A model generated the notes under the pieces. The model saw only the letters and a program-made list of their open reading frames with translations. It made no database searches and was not told where the DNA came from. A stretch of 64,000 bases of DNA from Candidatus Accumulibacter affinis (GTDB taxonomy: Bacteria > Pseudomonadota > Gammaproteobacteria > Burkholderiales > Rhodocyclaceae). Numbering within the stretch: position 1 is the stretch's first letter; each line of letters opens with the position of its first letter. This document shows, one piece after another, positions 54,965 through 64,000 of the stretch. The stretch lies in contig JADJOT010000002.1 in NCBI GenBank assembly GCA_016713625.1, positions 62,001 to 126,000 of the forward strand, in the 5' to 3' direction. The position numbers were made by a program, and so were the translations under genes.

Positions 54965-56883
54965 GTGGCGGAGCCCGCGCCGCGCCGGCCCTGCGCATCC
55001 AGTTGCCGGCGTTTCAGATGCACCAGCAGGATCGAGATCGCCGCCGGGGTGACGCCCTGGATGCGCGAAGCCTGACCCAGCGTTTGCGGCCGATGTTGCG
55101 CGAGCTTCTGCTGAATTTCACGGGACAAGCCACTGATCTCGAGGAAATTGAAGTCGTCGGCAAAGCGCGTCTCCTCATTCGCCAGGTTCCTCGTGACTTC
55201 GTCCTGTTGACGTTCGATGTACCCCTGATATTTGGCCTGGATGTCGACCTGCTCGATCACCTGTGCAGCACGCACGCCGGCATCGACAGTGGTCTCGCCC
55301 AGACGCAGCGTCATCAAGACCGGGTAGCTCACCTCCGGCCGGCGCAGCAGCTCATGCAGTGTGTATTCCCGTTCGAGAGGTTTACCGAAAATCCGCGTTG
55401 CGTCTTCATCAGCCAGCCTGCTCGGCTGTACCCAGGTCGACTTCAGGCGCTCCTGTTCACGCGCGATCGCCGCGCGCTTTTCGCAGAAGGCCGCCCAGCG
55501 CTGATCATCTACCAGGCCCAATCCGCGGCCCTGTTCGGTCAGGCGCATATCGGCATTGTCCTCGCGCAGCGACAGGCGATACTCGGCACGGCTGGTAAAC
55601 ATCCGATAGGGCTCGGAGACGCCGCGCGTAACCAGATCGTCGGCCAGGACCCCCAGATACGCCTCATCGCGGCGTGGCGTCCAGGGCTCCTTGTCCTGCA
55701 CCTGCAGGGCCGCATTGACACCGGCCAGCAAACCTTGTGCGGCGGCCTCCTCATAGCCGGTGGTGCCGTTGATCTGGCCAGCGAAGAAGAGGCCGCGCAG
55801 CGCCCTGGTCTCGAGGCTGGCGAGCAAGCCGCGCGGATCAAAGTAGTCGTATTCGATGGCATAGCCAGGGCGAAGGATGTGGCAGTTTTCCAGGCCGCGC
55901 ATCGAACGAACAATGGCTAGCTGCACATCGAACGGCAGACTCGTCGAAATCCCGTTCGGGTAGATTTCATGCGTGCTCAGACCTTCCGGTTCGAGAAAGA
56001 CGTTGTGGCTGTCCTTGGTCGCAAAGCGATGGATCTTGTCTTCGATCGACGGGCAGTAGCGCGGTCCAACGCCTTCGATCACCCCGGTGTACATCGGCGA
56101 TCGATCAAGATTGGCCCGGATGATGTCGTGCGTCCGCGCATTCGTGCTGGTGATCCAGCATGGCAACTGTTGCGGGTGACGGGCCGCGTCCCCGAGAAAC
56201 GAGAAAACCGGCAGTGGAGCGTCGGAATGCTGTTCTGCGAGCAGCGAGAAGTCGATGCTCTTGCCATCCAGTCGGGGTGGCGTGCCGGTCTTGAGGCGTC
56301 CGACCGGCAACTGCAGTTCCCGCAGACGGGCCGCCAGCGAGAGCGAAGGTGGATCGCCCATACGCCCGCCACGATGATTCGACAAGCCGACGTGAATCAG
56401 CCCGTTGAGGAAGGTGCCGGCAGTCAATACCACGGTCTGGCTGGCAAAGCGCACCCCGAGCTGGGTTACCACGCCCGCGACGCGATCGCCCTCGAGCATC
56501 AGATCGTCGCAGGCCTGCGCGAAGATCGTCAGATTCGGCTGGTTTTCCAGGCGACGACGGATCGCCTGGCGGTAAAGTAGGCGATCTGCCTGCGCACGGG
56601 TGGCGCGCACCGCCGGGCCCTTGCTCGAATTGAGGATCCGGAACTGGATGCCCGCTTCATCGGTGGCCGCGGCCATTGCCCCGCCGAGGGCGTCGATTTC
56701 CTTGACCAGATGCCCTTTGCCAATCCCGCCGATCGACGGGTTGCAGCTCATCGCACCGAGTGTCTCTAGGTTATGCGTCAGCAGCAGCGTCCTGGCTCCC
56801 GTCCGCGCTGCGGCGAGCGCCGCCTCGGTGCCGGCATGGCCGCCACCGACGACAATGACGTCGAAACGGTCAGGGAAGAGCAT
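54961..56883 (-). CDS. mnmG: tRNA uridine-5-carboxymethylaminomethyl synthase MnmG
   Basis: 640 residues. With MnmE it modifies the wobble uridine of several tRNAs. FAD-binding GxGxxG in VIVVGGGHAGTEAALAAARTG-type N-terminus, MSCNPSIGGIGKGHLVKEIDALGG and GTFLNGLIHVGLSNHRGGRMG-type blocks and the C-terminal helical domain (NEETRFADDFNFLEISGLS) are typical. The ATG at 56883 was preferred over a TTG 21 nt upstream. It heads the rsmG-parA-parB run. Confidence 0.97.
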   Translation of the reverse strand: MLFPDRFDVIVVGGGHAGTEAALAAARTGARTLLLTHNLETLGAMSCNPSIGGIGKGHLVKEIDALGGAMAAATDEAGIQFRILNSSKGPAVRATRAQADRLLYRQAIRRRLENQPNLTIFAQACDDLMLEGDRVAGVVTQLGVRFASQTVVLTAGTFLNGLIHVGLSNHRGGRMGDPPSLSLAARLRELQLPVGRLKTGTPPRLDGKSIDFSLLAEQHSDAPLPVFSFLGDAARHPQQLPCWITSTNARTHDIIRANLDRSPMYTGVIEGVGPRYCPSIEDKIHRFATKDSHNVFLEPEGLSTHEIYPNGISTSLPFDVQLAIVRSMRGLENCHILRPGYAIEYDYFDPRGLLASLETRALRGLFFAGQINGTTGYEEAAAQGLLAGVNAALQVQDKEPWTPRRDEAYLGVLADDLVTRGVSEPYRMFTSRAEYRLSLREDNADMRLTEQGRGLGLVDDQRWAAFCEKRAAIAREQERLKSTWVQPSRLADEDATRIFGKPLEREYTLHELLRRPEVSYPVLMTLRLGETTVDAGVRAAQVIEQVDIQAKYQGYIERQQDEVTRNLANEETRFADDFNFLEISGLSREIQQKLAQHRPQTLGQASRIQGVTPAAISILLVHLKRRQLDAQGRRGAGSAT

Positions 56884-57188
56884 GGACAATCGGCTTTCTG
56901 GCAACAGTCGGGGAAACGGAGCGGAATTCTACGGCAATTCGCGGCAACATACCTGTGGGCGAAACCCACGGCCGGCTGAGCAGAAGATAAAATCCAGTGT
57001 GCCTGGCAAAGGCGGTCCCTGCCCGAGGCCGAGTACGCGACGCGGTGTGATTGCCGGGTCAAGCCAGCCCCGAGAAATAGCGTTGGACTATGGCGCAGAT
57101 TGTCAGAATCAATTGGAACAATTCTGGCGACTCCACTACCATCCGTTCGTCGCTTCTTTTATCCACTGAACTCGAAGGAGAGCTCACC
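56884..57188. other. Divergent intergenic region between mnmG and ahpC
   Basis: About 300 bp holding both promoters. The recognisable signals are an OxyR-like palindrome at 57077-57091 and the GAAGGAGAG ribosome site before ahpC. One DnaA-box-like TTATCCACT occurs near 57157, but no cluster, so an origin is not supported here. Confidence 0.5.
57077..57091 (+). promoter_or_regulatory. OxyR-type palindrome upstream of ahpC
   Basis: ATAG-N7-CTAT, the outer frame of the OxyR half-site consensus, 98 bp before the ahpC start codon. The inner T and A positions of the consensus are not matched. Regulation by OxyR is the norm for ahpCF in proteobacteria; this site is a candidate only. Confidence 0.4.
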
Positions 57189-57752
57189 ATGTCCTTGATC
57201 AATACCGAAATCAAACCGTTCAAAGCCACCGCTTTTCACAACGGCAAGTTTGCTCCGATCTCCGACGCTGACCTGAAGGGAAACTGGTCTGTTGTCGTCT
57301 TCTACCCCGCCGACTTCACCTTTGTCTGCCCGACGGAACTTGGTGACCTGGCCGACGAATACGCTTCATTCCAGAAGATCGGCGTCGAAGTGTATGCCAT
57401 ATCGACCGATACGCATTTCACACACAAAGCCTGGCACGACGCCTCCGACACCATCAAAAAGATCCACTACCCGATGATCGGTGACCCAACCGGCACGATC
57501 ACCCGTAACTTTGACGTGATGATCGAAGAGGAAGGTCTGGCACTACGCGGCACCTTCGTGATCAATCCCGAGGGAGTGATCAAGGTCTGCGAGATTCACG
57601 ACCTCGGTATCGGTCGTGACGCCAAGGAGCTCCTGCGCAAGGTTCAGGCGGCGCAATACGTGGCCAGCCACCCGGGAGAAGTCTGCCCGGCCAAGTGGAC
57701 CCCCGGGGACGCCACGCTGGCCCCTTCACTGGACCTGGTCGGAAAAATCTAG
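57189..57752 (+). CDS. ahpC: Alkyl hydroperoxide reductase peroxiredoxin subunit AhpC
   Basis: 187 residues. A typical 2-Cys peroxiredoxin of the AhpC/Prx1 type. Peroxidatic Cys47 in FTFVCPTE, resolving Cys in GEVCPAKW near residue 166, start SLINTEIKPFKATAFHNG as in enteric AhpC. The ATG at 57189 has AAGGAGAGC upstream; a longer open frame from 57090 overlaps the promoter region. ahpF follows after 126 bp with a hairpin between. Confidence 0.97.
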   Translation: MSLINTEIKPFKATAFHNGKFAPISDADLKGNWSVVVFYPADFTFVCPTELGDLADEYASFQKIGVEVYAISTDTHFTHKAWHDASDTIKKIHYPMIGDPTGTITRNFDVMIEEEGLALRGTFVINPEGVIKVCEIHDLGIGRDAKELLRKVQAAQYVASHPGEVCPAKWTPGDATLAPSLDLVGKI

Positions 57753-57812
57753 GACCGGTCGCTGGCGCGCTGCAGGTGCTTCCGTCTGCAGCGTGGTTGC
57801 GGGTCTCAGTGC

Positions 57813-57850
57813 AAAGGGGCCACCAAGGAGACTGCTTGGCGGCCCCTTTT
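57813..57850 (+). terminator. Intercistronic hairpin with T tail between ahpC and ahpF
   Basis: A long stem AAAGGGGCCACCAAG pairs with CTTGGCGGCCCCTTTT (one mismatch) around GAGACTG, ending in TTTT. It looks like a rho-independent terminator or attenuator that would lower ahpF relative to ahpC, or an mRNA-stabilising element at the ahpC 3' end. Confidence 0.75.
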
Positions 57851-57878
57851 CCATGCCACTCAAAAAGGAAGAATGAAG

Positions 57879-59438
57879 ATGCTGGATGCGAACATCAAGG
57901 CGCAACTGCGCGCCTACCTCGAAAAAATCAAGCACCCGATCGAACTGGTCAGTTCGTTGGACGGCAGCGCCAGGGCGCAGGAGATGCTCGCCCTGCTGCA
58001 GGACATCGCGGCGCTTTCCGACCTGGTCAGCGTCAGACAAGGAGGCGATGCCGTTCGCCAGCCCTCATTTGCCGTTGCCCGCCCAGGCGAAACGCCACGC
58101 ATCAGCTTTGCCGGCATCCCGATGGGGCACGAGTTCACTTCGCTGATCCTTGCCCTGCTGCAGACCGGCGGCCACCCGCCAAAGGCTGATGCCAGCGTAA
58201 TTGAAGAGATCCGCGCGATCCCCGGGCAATTCCACTTTGAAACCTTCATTTCGTTGTCCTGCCACAACTGTCCGGATGTCGTGCAGGCGCTCAACCTGAT
58301 GTCGGTGCTCAACCCCGGTATCAGCCATCAGATGATCGACGGCTCGCTGTTCCAGGACGAGGTCAGCGCACGCCAGATCATGGGAGTACCGACGGTCTTC
58401 TTGAACGGTGTGCAGTTCGGCCAGGGGCGCATGACCCTCGAGGAAATTATTGGCAAGATCGATACCGGCGCTTTGCAACGCGAGGCCGACAAGGTCTCGG
58501 CCCGCGAACCCTTCGATGTACTGATCGTCGGCGGCGGCCCGGCCGGCGCCGCCGCCGCCATCTACGCGGCGCGCAAAGGAGTTCGCACGGGTGTGGTCAG
58601 CGAACGTTTCGGCGGGCAGGTGCTCGATACCCTGGCGATCGAAAACTTTATCTCGGTCAAGGAAACCGACGGTCCGCGCCTCGCCGCCGGCCTTGAGGAG
58701 CACGTCCGCGAGTACGACGTCGATATCATCAATCTGCAGTGTGCCGAGGCGCTGCTGCCGGGGACCGACGGCGGCCTCAGCGAAGTCCGCCTGGCCAGTG
58801 GCGCAACGCTCAGAAGCAAGACCGTGATCATTGCCACCGGCGCGCGCTGGCGGGAAATGAATGTTCCCGGCGAACAACAGTACCGCGGCCATGGCGTGGC
58901 TTACTGTCCGCACTGCGATGGGCCGTTGTTCAAGGGCAAGCGGGTTGCCGTCATCGGCGGTGGCAACTCCGGCGTCGAAGCGGCGATCGACCTGGCCGGT
59001 GTCGTCGGCCATGTCACGCTGCTCGAATTTGAAGCCATTCTGCGTGCCGACGCCGTACTGCAGAAAAAGCTTTTCAGCCTGGCCAACGTGACAGTGATTA
59101 CCCAGGCCTTGAGCACTGAGGTGACCGGTGACGGGCAAAAGGTCAACGGCCTTCTCTATACCGACCGGGCCAGCGGTGAGGCGCAACGCATCGACCTCGA
59201 AGGGGTGTTCGTGCAGATCGGCCTGCTGCCAAACAGCGACTGGCTCAAGGGGACGCTCGCCCTCTCGCCGCGCGGCGAAATCGAAGTCGATGCCCGTGGC
59301 GAAACCTCGCTAGCCGGCGTCTTCGCCGCGGGCGACGTCACCACGGTTCCCTACAAGCAAATCATCATCGCCATGGGCGAAGGAAGCAAAGCCTCGCTGA
59401 GTGCCTTCGATTACCTGATTCGCAGTTCGGTTTCCTGA
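57879..59438 (+). CDS. ahpF: Alkyl hydroperoxide reductase flavoprotein subunit AhpF
   Basis: 519 residues. It reduces AhpC with NADH. Tandem N-terminal thioredoxin-like domain with ISLSCHNCPDVVQALN redox pair, FAD-binding VLIVGGGPAGAAAAIYAARKG, the CPHCD active-site disulfide (YCPHCDGPLF), NAD-binding VAVIGGGNSGVEAAIDLAG and C-terminal FAAGDVTTVPYKQI. Start taken at the second ATG (57879) because it fits the enteric start MLDTNMKTQLRAYL and gives better spacing to AAGGAAG than the ATG at 57873. Confidence 0.97.
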   Translation: MLDANIKAQLRAYLEKIKHPIELVSSLDGSARAQEMLALLQDIAALSDLVSVRQGGDAVRQPSFAVARPGETPRISFAGIPMGHEFTSLILALLQTGGHPPKADASVIEEIRAIPGQFHFETFISLSCHNCPDVVQALNLMSVLNPGISHQMIDGSLFQDEVSARQIMGVPTVFLNGVQFGQGRMTLEEIIGKIDTGALQREADKVSAREPFDVLIVGGGPAGAAAAIYAARKGVRTGVVSERFGGQVLDTLAIENFISVKETDGPRLAAGLEEHVREYDVDIINLQCAEALLPGTDGGLSEVRLASGATLRSKTVIIATGARWREMNVPGEQQYRGHGVAYCPHCDGPLFKGKRVAVIGGGNSGVEAAIDLAGVVGHVTLLEFEAILRADAVLQKKLFSLANVTVITQALSTEVTGDGQKVNGLLYTDRASGEAQRIDLEGVFVQIGLLPNSDWLKGTLALSPRGEIEVDARGETSLAGVFAAGDVTTVPYKQIIIAMGEGSKASLSAFDYLIRSSVS

Positions 59439-59617
59439 CGCGGCGGCCGCAGGTGGTCACCGACCGGCGGCCGGCGGCCGGCGGCGGCGGATGGCCGCCA
59501 TATTGAACGTTCCGACAGGATTCGGTAGTACACTCCGCAGCTCGATGCATCCTTGCGCCAGGCTTTGCTCTGGCGCTTTTGTATTCGGCCGCAGCGGCCG
59601 CTGGAGATGTCAGGGCA

Positions 59618-61567
59618 ATGAGTTATACCGCAGAATCGATCGCTGTTCTCAAGGGACTGGAGCCGGTGCGCCATCGTCCCGGGATGTACACGCGTACCGA
59701 TTGTCCCCTGCACATCGTCCAGGAAGCGATCGACAACGCTGCCGACGAAGCACTGGGCGGTTATTGCAAACGCATCGTGGTGACCCTGCACGGCGATCAT
59801 TCGGTCACCGTGCAGGACGACGGCCGCGGTATCCCGGTGGAAATGCATCCGCTCGAGAAGGTGCCGACCGTCGAAGTGGTATTCACCCGACTGCATGCGG
59901 GTGGCAAGTTCAACAAGGACGACGGCGCTTCGGCGTATCGCTTCTCGGGTGGCTTGCATGGCGTCGGCGTCTCGGTGACCAACGCGCTGTCGACCCGGCT
60001 TGAAGTCGAAGTGGTCAGGAACGGCGCGCGGCATCAGATGGCTTTCGCCGGTGGCGACGTCGTCGAGCCGCTACGCCGGGTCGGCGACGCACCGAAGAAG
60101 ACCAGCGGCACCCGCGTGCGTGCGTGGCCGGACCCGGTTTTCTTCGATTCGCCAACCATCCCGCTAGCGCAGCTCGAACGTCTATTGCGCAGCAAGGCGC
60201 TGCTCTTGCCCGGGCTGCAGGTTTCCTTGATCGTCGAGAATGGTGTCACCACCGAGTGGTGCTTCGCCAACGGCATGCTGCAGTATCTTGGCGAACAGAT
60301 TGACGGCGAGCTGGTGGCGCCGGTGTTCAGCAGTGAAAAGTACGCCGGCAAGGGTGACGAAAACTTCCCGGTGGGTTCCGGCGCCGCCTGGGCGATCGGC
60401 TGGACAGCCGAGGGTGGTCTGGCGCGCGAATCCTACGTCAACCTGATTCCGACCACGGCCGGCGGCACGCACGAGGCCGGCCTGCGGCAGGCGACCCTCG
60501 ATGCCATCCGGAGTTTTGCCGAACACCATGCGCTCTTGCCCAAGGGCGTCAAGCTGGCCGCTGAAGACGTGTTTTCGCGGGCCAGTTTCGTGCTTGCCGT
60601 GCGCATGCTCGATCCATCGTTCCAGGGTCAGACCAAGGAGCGCCTGAACTCGCGCGACGCGGTCTCCCTCGTCGCGCGCATGGTGCGCGACAGCTTCGAA
60701 CTATGGCTCAACGATCATCCGGAGGCGGCCAGGCGGATCACCGAGTTGGCCATCCGGGCAGCGCAGGCGCGTACGCGGGCGGGGCAGAAAGTCGAGAAGC
60801 GCAAGCAGTCCGGGGTGGCGATCCTGCCCGGCAAGCTCTCCGATTGTCAGAGCGAAGACAGCAACCGCAACGAGATTTTTCTCGTCGAGGGGGATTCTGC
60901 CGGCGGTTCGGCAAAGTCGGGGCGGGACAAGGAGCTGCAGGCGATTCTACCGTTGCGCGGCAAGGTGCTGAATACCTGGGAGGTAGCCGCCGGCAGCCTG
61001 TTTGCCAACCGCGAGGTGCACGACATTGCGGTGGCGCTGGGCATTGATCCGCACCCTGCCAGCGCGCCCGATTCGGTGCTCGACAACCTGCGCTACGGCA
61101 AGGTGGTGATCATGACCGATGCCGATGTCGACGGCTCGCATATCCGTGTTCTGCTGTGCACTCTCTTCTACCGGCATTTTCCGAAGCTGATTGCGAGTGG
61201 CCACCTGTACTTTGCACAACCGCCGCTGTATCGCCTCGATGTGCCGGGGCAGGGCAAGACGCGGCCGCCGCGCAAGATTTATGCGCTGGACAGCGCCGAA
61301 CGCGAAGCCGCCATCGATCGTCTGCGACTCGAGGGTGTCAAGCCGGAGGCGGTTTCGATTTCGCGCTTCAAGGGACTCGGCGAAATGAATCCCGAACAGC
61401 TCTGGGAGACCACGATGTCACCCGACACGCGCCGCCTGATGCGTATTCGCATGCCGGGCGCCGAGACCGCCAAGCCGGTAATGAACATGCTGATGGCCAA
61501 GGGCGAGTCGGCAGGTCGGCGGGCGTGGATGGAAGAAAACGGTGCCCTGATCGGCGCGGAAATCTGA
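59618..61567 (+). CDS. parE: DNA topoisomerase IV subunit B
   Basis: 649 residues. The ATPase subunit of topoisomerase IV, which decatenates replicated chromosomes. GHKL ATPase landmarks: EAIDNAADEALGGY, QDDGRGIPVEMHP, FSGGLHGVGVSVTNAL; Toprim domain: EGDSAGGSAKSGRDKELQAILPLRGK and DADVDGSHIRVLL. RPGMYTRTDCPLHIVQE in place of the GyrB form, and the linked parC, identify it as ParE. The stop is 13 nt from the parC start. Confidence 0.95.
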   Translation: MSYTAESIAVLKGLEPVRHRPGMYTRTDCPLHIVQEAIDNAADEALGGYCKRIVVTLHGDHSVTVQDDGRGIPVEMHPLEKVPTVEVVFTRLHAGGKFNKDDGASAYRFSGGLHGVGVSVTNALSTRLEVEVVRNGARHQMAFAGGDVVEPLRRVGDAPKKTSGTRVRAWPDPVFFDSPTIPLAQLERLLRSKALLLPGLQVSLIVENGVTTEWCFANGMLQYLGEQIDGELVAPVFSSEKYAGKGDENFPVGSGAAWAIGWTAEGGLARESYVNLIPTTAGGTHEAGLRQATLDAIRSFAEHHALLPKGVKLAAEDVFSRASFVLAVRMLDPSFQGQTKERLNSRDAVSLVARMVRDSFELWLNDHPEAARRITELAIRAAQARTRAGQKVEKRKQSGVAILPGKLSDCQSEDSNRNEIFLVEGDSAGGSAKSGRDKELQAILPLRGKVLNTWEVAAGSLFANREVHDIAVALGIDPHPASAPDSVLDNLRYGKVVIMTDADVDGSHIRVLLCTLFYRHFPKLIASGHLYFAQPPLYRLDVPGQGKTRPPRKIYALDSAEREAAIDRLRLEGVKPEAVSISRFKGLGEMNPEQLWETTMSPDTRRLMRIRMPGAETAKPVMNMLMAKGESAGRRAWMEENGALIGAEI

Positions 61568-61580
61568 AGGTGAGCCGACG

Positions 61581-63935
61581 GTGAGCAAAGATTCGACGCC
61601 AGACCTGTTTGCCGACGTGCCGGCAGACCGCCAGCCGCCGCCGGCACCACCGGCCGCGCCACCGTTGCCACCTGCCGAAGACGATGACAGCATCCTGCTG
61701 CACGACTCGGCGGCGCGCGACTACCTCGAATACGCGATCGCGGTGGTCAAGGGGCGCGCCCTGCCGGATGTCAAGGACGGGCTGAAACCCGTCCAACGCC
61801 GCGTCCTCTTCGCGATGCGCGAACTCGGACTGTCGGCGACGGCCAAGCCGGTGAAGTCGGCTCGCGTCGTCGGTGACGTGATCGGCAAGTATCATCCGCA
61901 CGGCGATACCTCGGCCTACGACGCGATGGTGCGGGTGGCGCAGCCCTTCATGTTGCGTTACCCGCTGGTCGACGGGCAGGGGAATTTCGGCTCACGCGAT
62001 GGCGACAACGCCGCGGCGATGCGCTACACGGAAGCGCGTCTGACGCCCATCGCCGAGCTGCTGCTCGGCGAACTCGGCGAAGGCACCGTCGATTTCCAGC
62101 CGAACTACGATGGTTCCTTCGACGAGCCCGCCTTCCTGCCGGCACGCCTGCCTTTCCTGTTGCTCAACGGCGCTTCGGGAATTGCCGTCGGCATGGCCAC
62201 CGAAATGCCCGCACACAATCTGCGCGAGGTGGCTGCCGCGGCGATCCACAAGATCGAGCAGCCAGGCGCCGGCGTCGGCGAGTTGATGCAGCACATTCCC
62301 GGGCCGGACTATCCCGGCGGCGGCCAGATCATCTCCTCGGCGAGCGATATTGCAGCGGCCTACAACAGCGGTCGCGGCAGCCTGCGCGTACGTGCGCGCT
62401 ACGAGATCGAGGAAATGGCGCGCGGGGCCTGGCAAGTGGTGTTCAAGGAGTTGCCGCCGGGGGTTTCTTCGGCGAAGGTACTCTCGGAAATCGGCGGCCT
62501 GCTCAATCCGCAGCCAAAACCGGGAAAGAAGGCGATCGAGCAGTCGGCGGCGCAGCTGAAGGCGCTGATGGCCTCGCAGCTCGAACGGGCGCGCGACGAG
62601 TCGGGCAAGGACGACGATGTTCGCCTGGTGTTTGAACCGAGCAGTTCGCGCATCGACCGCAGCGAGTTCGTCGCGCTGTTGCTCGCGCATACCAGCCTCG
62701 AGACCTCGGCGCCGATCAATCTGGTGGCGGTCGGTATCGACGGCCGGCCCTGCCAGAAATCGCTGGCTGACCTGATCGGCGAGTGGTGTAGCTTTCGCCT
62801 GCGGACCGTGCGTCGGCGGACCGAGTTCCGCCTGCAGAAGGCCGACGACCGCATCCACATTCTCGAGGGTCGGCACATCGTCTTTCTCAACATCGACGAA
62901 GTGATCCGCATCATCCGTCAATCCGACGATCCGAAAGCCGCCTTGATCGCGCGTTTCACGCTGTCCGATCGCCAGGCCGAGGACATCCTGGAAATCCGCC
63001 TGCGCCAGCTCGCTCGCCTCGAAGGGATCAGGATCGAACAGGAACTCGAAAAGCTGCGCGGCGAACGCGAGGGATTGCTCAAACTCCTCGGCAGCGATAC
63101 CTTGTTGCGCCGTCAGGTGATTCGCGAGATTCGCGCCGACGCCGAGAAGCATGGCGATGCACGGCGCACGATCATCGAGGCGGCGGCGACCGCTTTGCGC
63201 TCGGAGATCGCCGCCGTTACCGATGAACCGGTGACCGTGATCATTTCCGAGAAGGGTTGGGCGCGTGTCAGGCAGGGACACCATCTGGATCTCTCGGGCG
63301 TGGTTTTCAAGGACGGTGACCGCACCGGTTCAGCGCCGGAGTGCCGATCGGTCGACTCGCTGGTGATCCTGTCGACCGAAGGACGTGCGTTCACCGTGGC
63401 GATCGCCAGTCTGCCCGATGGTCGCGGCATGGGGGCGCCGCTGTCGTCGTTCGTCGAGCTGGGTGCCGGGAAAATCGCGCATGTACTCACCGGCCTGCCG
63501 GACGATGAACTCCTGGTCGCCAAGACCTCGGGTTACGGTTTCATTTGCACCTACGGTGACCTGCTTTCTCGTCAGAAGGCCGGCAAGGCCTTCCTGACTG
63601 TCGAAGACGGAGCAAGCATCCTGCCGCCACTGCGACTGGCGGGCAAGGATCATCTGGCGGCATTATCCGAGGACGGCCGCCTGCTGGTTTTTCCGCTCGA
63701 CCAGATGAAGCGCCTCGTCGCCGGCAAGGGTGTGCAGATCATCGGCTTGCACGCTCAGGAATCCTTGCGCGCCGTGGTCGCCACGCTCGGACCGCGGGTG
63801 ACGATCAGGGGAACGCTGCGCAGCCGCATCAAGACCCTGCTTTCAGAGGACCGGCATGTCGGCCAGCGCGCCCGCCGCGGCTCGCTGGTTGGACAACTCG
63901 GCAACGTGATGCTGCAGGCGTGTCCGGATTCGTGA
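61581..63935 (+). CDS. parC: DNA topoisomerase IV subunit A
   Basis: 784 residues from a GTG with AAGGTGAG upstream. The DNA-cleaving subunit. Catalytic Tyr149 in AMRYTEARLT; quinolone-region block HPHGDTSAYDAMVRVAQPF; LPDVKDGLKPVQRRVLFAM; C-terminal beta-pinwheel (SLPDGRGMGAPLSSFVELG, ARRGSLVGQLGNVML) without the GyrA box. An acidic/Pro-rich N-terminal head of about 35 residues precedes the domain. Complete within the window; nothing recognisable in the last 65 bases. Confidence 0.96.
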   Translation: MSKDSTPDLFADVPADRQPPPAPPAAPPLPPAEDDDSILLHDSAARDYLEYAIAVVKGRALPDVKDGLKPVQRRVLFAMRELGLSATAKPVKSARVVGDVIGKYHPHGDTSAYDAMVRVAQPFMLRYPLVDGQGNFGSRDGDNAAAMRYTEARLTPIAELLLGELGEGTVDFQPNYDGSFDEPAFLPARLPFLLLNGASGIAVGMATEMPAHNLREVAAAAIHKIEQPGAGVGELMQHIPGPDYPGGGQIISSASDIAAAYNSGRGSLRVRARYEIEEMARGAWQVVFKELPPGVSSAKVLSEIGGLLNPQPKPGKKAIEQSAAQLKALMASQLERARDESGKDDDVRLVFEPSSSRIDRSEFVALLLAHTSLETSAPINLVAVGIDGRPCQKSLADLIGEWCSFRLRTVRRRTEFRLQKADDRIHILEGRHIVFLNIDEVIRIIRQSDDPKAALIARFTLSDRQAEDILEIRLRQLARLEGIRIEQELEKLRGEREGLLKLLGSDTLLRRQVIREIRADAEKHGDARRTIIEAAATALRSEIAAVTDEPVTVIISEKGWARVRQGHHLDLSGVVFKDGDRTGSAPECRSVDSLVILSTEGRAFTVAIASLPDGRGMGAPLSSFVELGAGKIAHVLTGLPDDELLVAKTSGYGFICTYGDLLSRQKAGKAFLTVEDGASILPPLRLAGKDHLAALSEDGRLLVFPLDQMKRLVAGKGVQIIGLHAQESLRAVVATLGPRVTIRGTLRSRIKTLLSEDRHVGQRARRGSLVGQLGNVMLQACPDS

Positions 63936-64000
63936 TCTGCAGCAGCGAAAAGTGCTGACCGGGCTTCCCCGGCAGGGCGCAGCCCGCGATCGGCTAGACC

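Noticed and set aside
57150..57170. DnaA-box-like TTATCCACT near mnmG as sign of oriC
   Set aside because: A single imperfect box; no cluster, no AT-rich unwinding element and no dnaA or dnaN in the window.

Overview
The window is GC-rich, densely coding bacterial chromosome. The gene content and order fit a betaproteobacterium, probably of the Rhodocyclales / Candidatus Accumulibacter type. This is inferred from the mnmG-rsmG-parA-parB-atpIBEFHAGDC order, the DUF971-ubiE-ubiJ block, a 1291-residue DUF3683 flavo-iron-sulfur protein and the number of secreted sulfatases and outer-membrane barrel proteins. No rRNA, tRNA or CRISPR array was seen.

Layout. 1-1.63 kb: remains of an IS66-like element (frameshifted transposase) with a DUF4338/DruA-like gene. 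1.7-4.0 kb: flagellar export genes fliO-fliP-fliQ-fliR. 4.2-4.4 kb: a hairpin-rich intergenic repeat. 4.8-5.4 kb: ubiX. 5.7-9.8 kb: three co-oriented genes for NUDIX hydrolase, TIR/NDT-like plus macro domain, and SIR2 plus CHAT, a candidate NAD+/ADP-ribose-based defence or stress system and the most interesting part of the window. 9.8-14.3 kb: antiporter, outer-membrane barrel, a broken secreted propeller gene carrying a homopolymer block, and a PpiC-type foldase lipoprotein. 14.8-15.5 kb: a ParB/Srx-fold protein. 15.5-23.3 kb: one strand carrying sulfatase, HAD phosphatase, sulfatase, a tiny membrane protein, a DUF3302 protein, an HlyD adaptor and a TolC-like channel, plausibly one operon. 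23.4-28.1 kb: a gene graveyard with frameshifted, truncated and chimeric genes (response regulators, PIN/HigB toxins, MscS-like N-terminus, DUF1214-barrel chimera). 28.2-33.5 kb: a third large sulfatase, an internally deleted AraC regulator, a secreted 11-residue-repeat protein and an RhlE helicase.

33.8-45.4 kb: core metabolism, with cysK, ilvA, the DUF3683 protein, a HIT protein, a PilZ-like protein, DUF971, ubiE, a Tim44-like protein and ubiJ. 45.5-56.9 kb: the complete ATP synthase operon preceded by mnmG-rsmG-parA-parB, all on the minus strand, with a repeat copy lodged between atpD and atpC. 57.2-59.4 kb: ahpC-ahpF peroxide defence with an upstream OxyR-like palindrome and an intercistronic hairpin. 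59.6-63.9 kb: parE-parC (topoisomerase IV).

Two pure G/C tracts (about 12.85-13.0 and 46.02-46.07 kb) look like sequencing or assembly artefacts. They limit what can be said about the genes and repeat they sit in.
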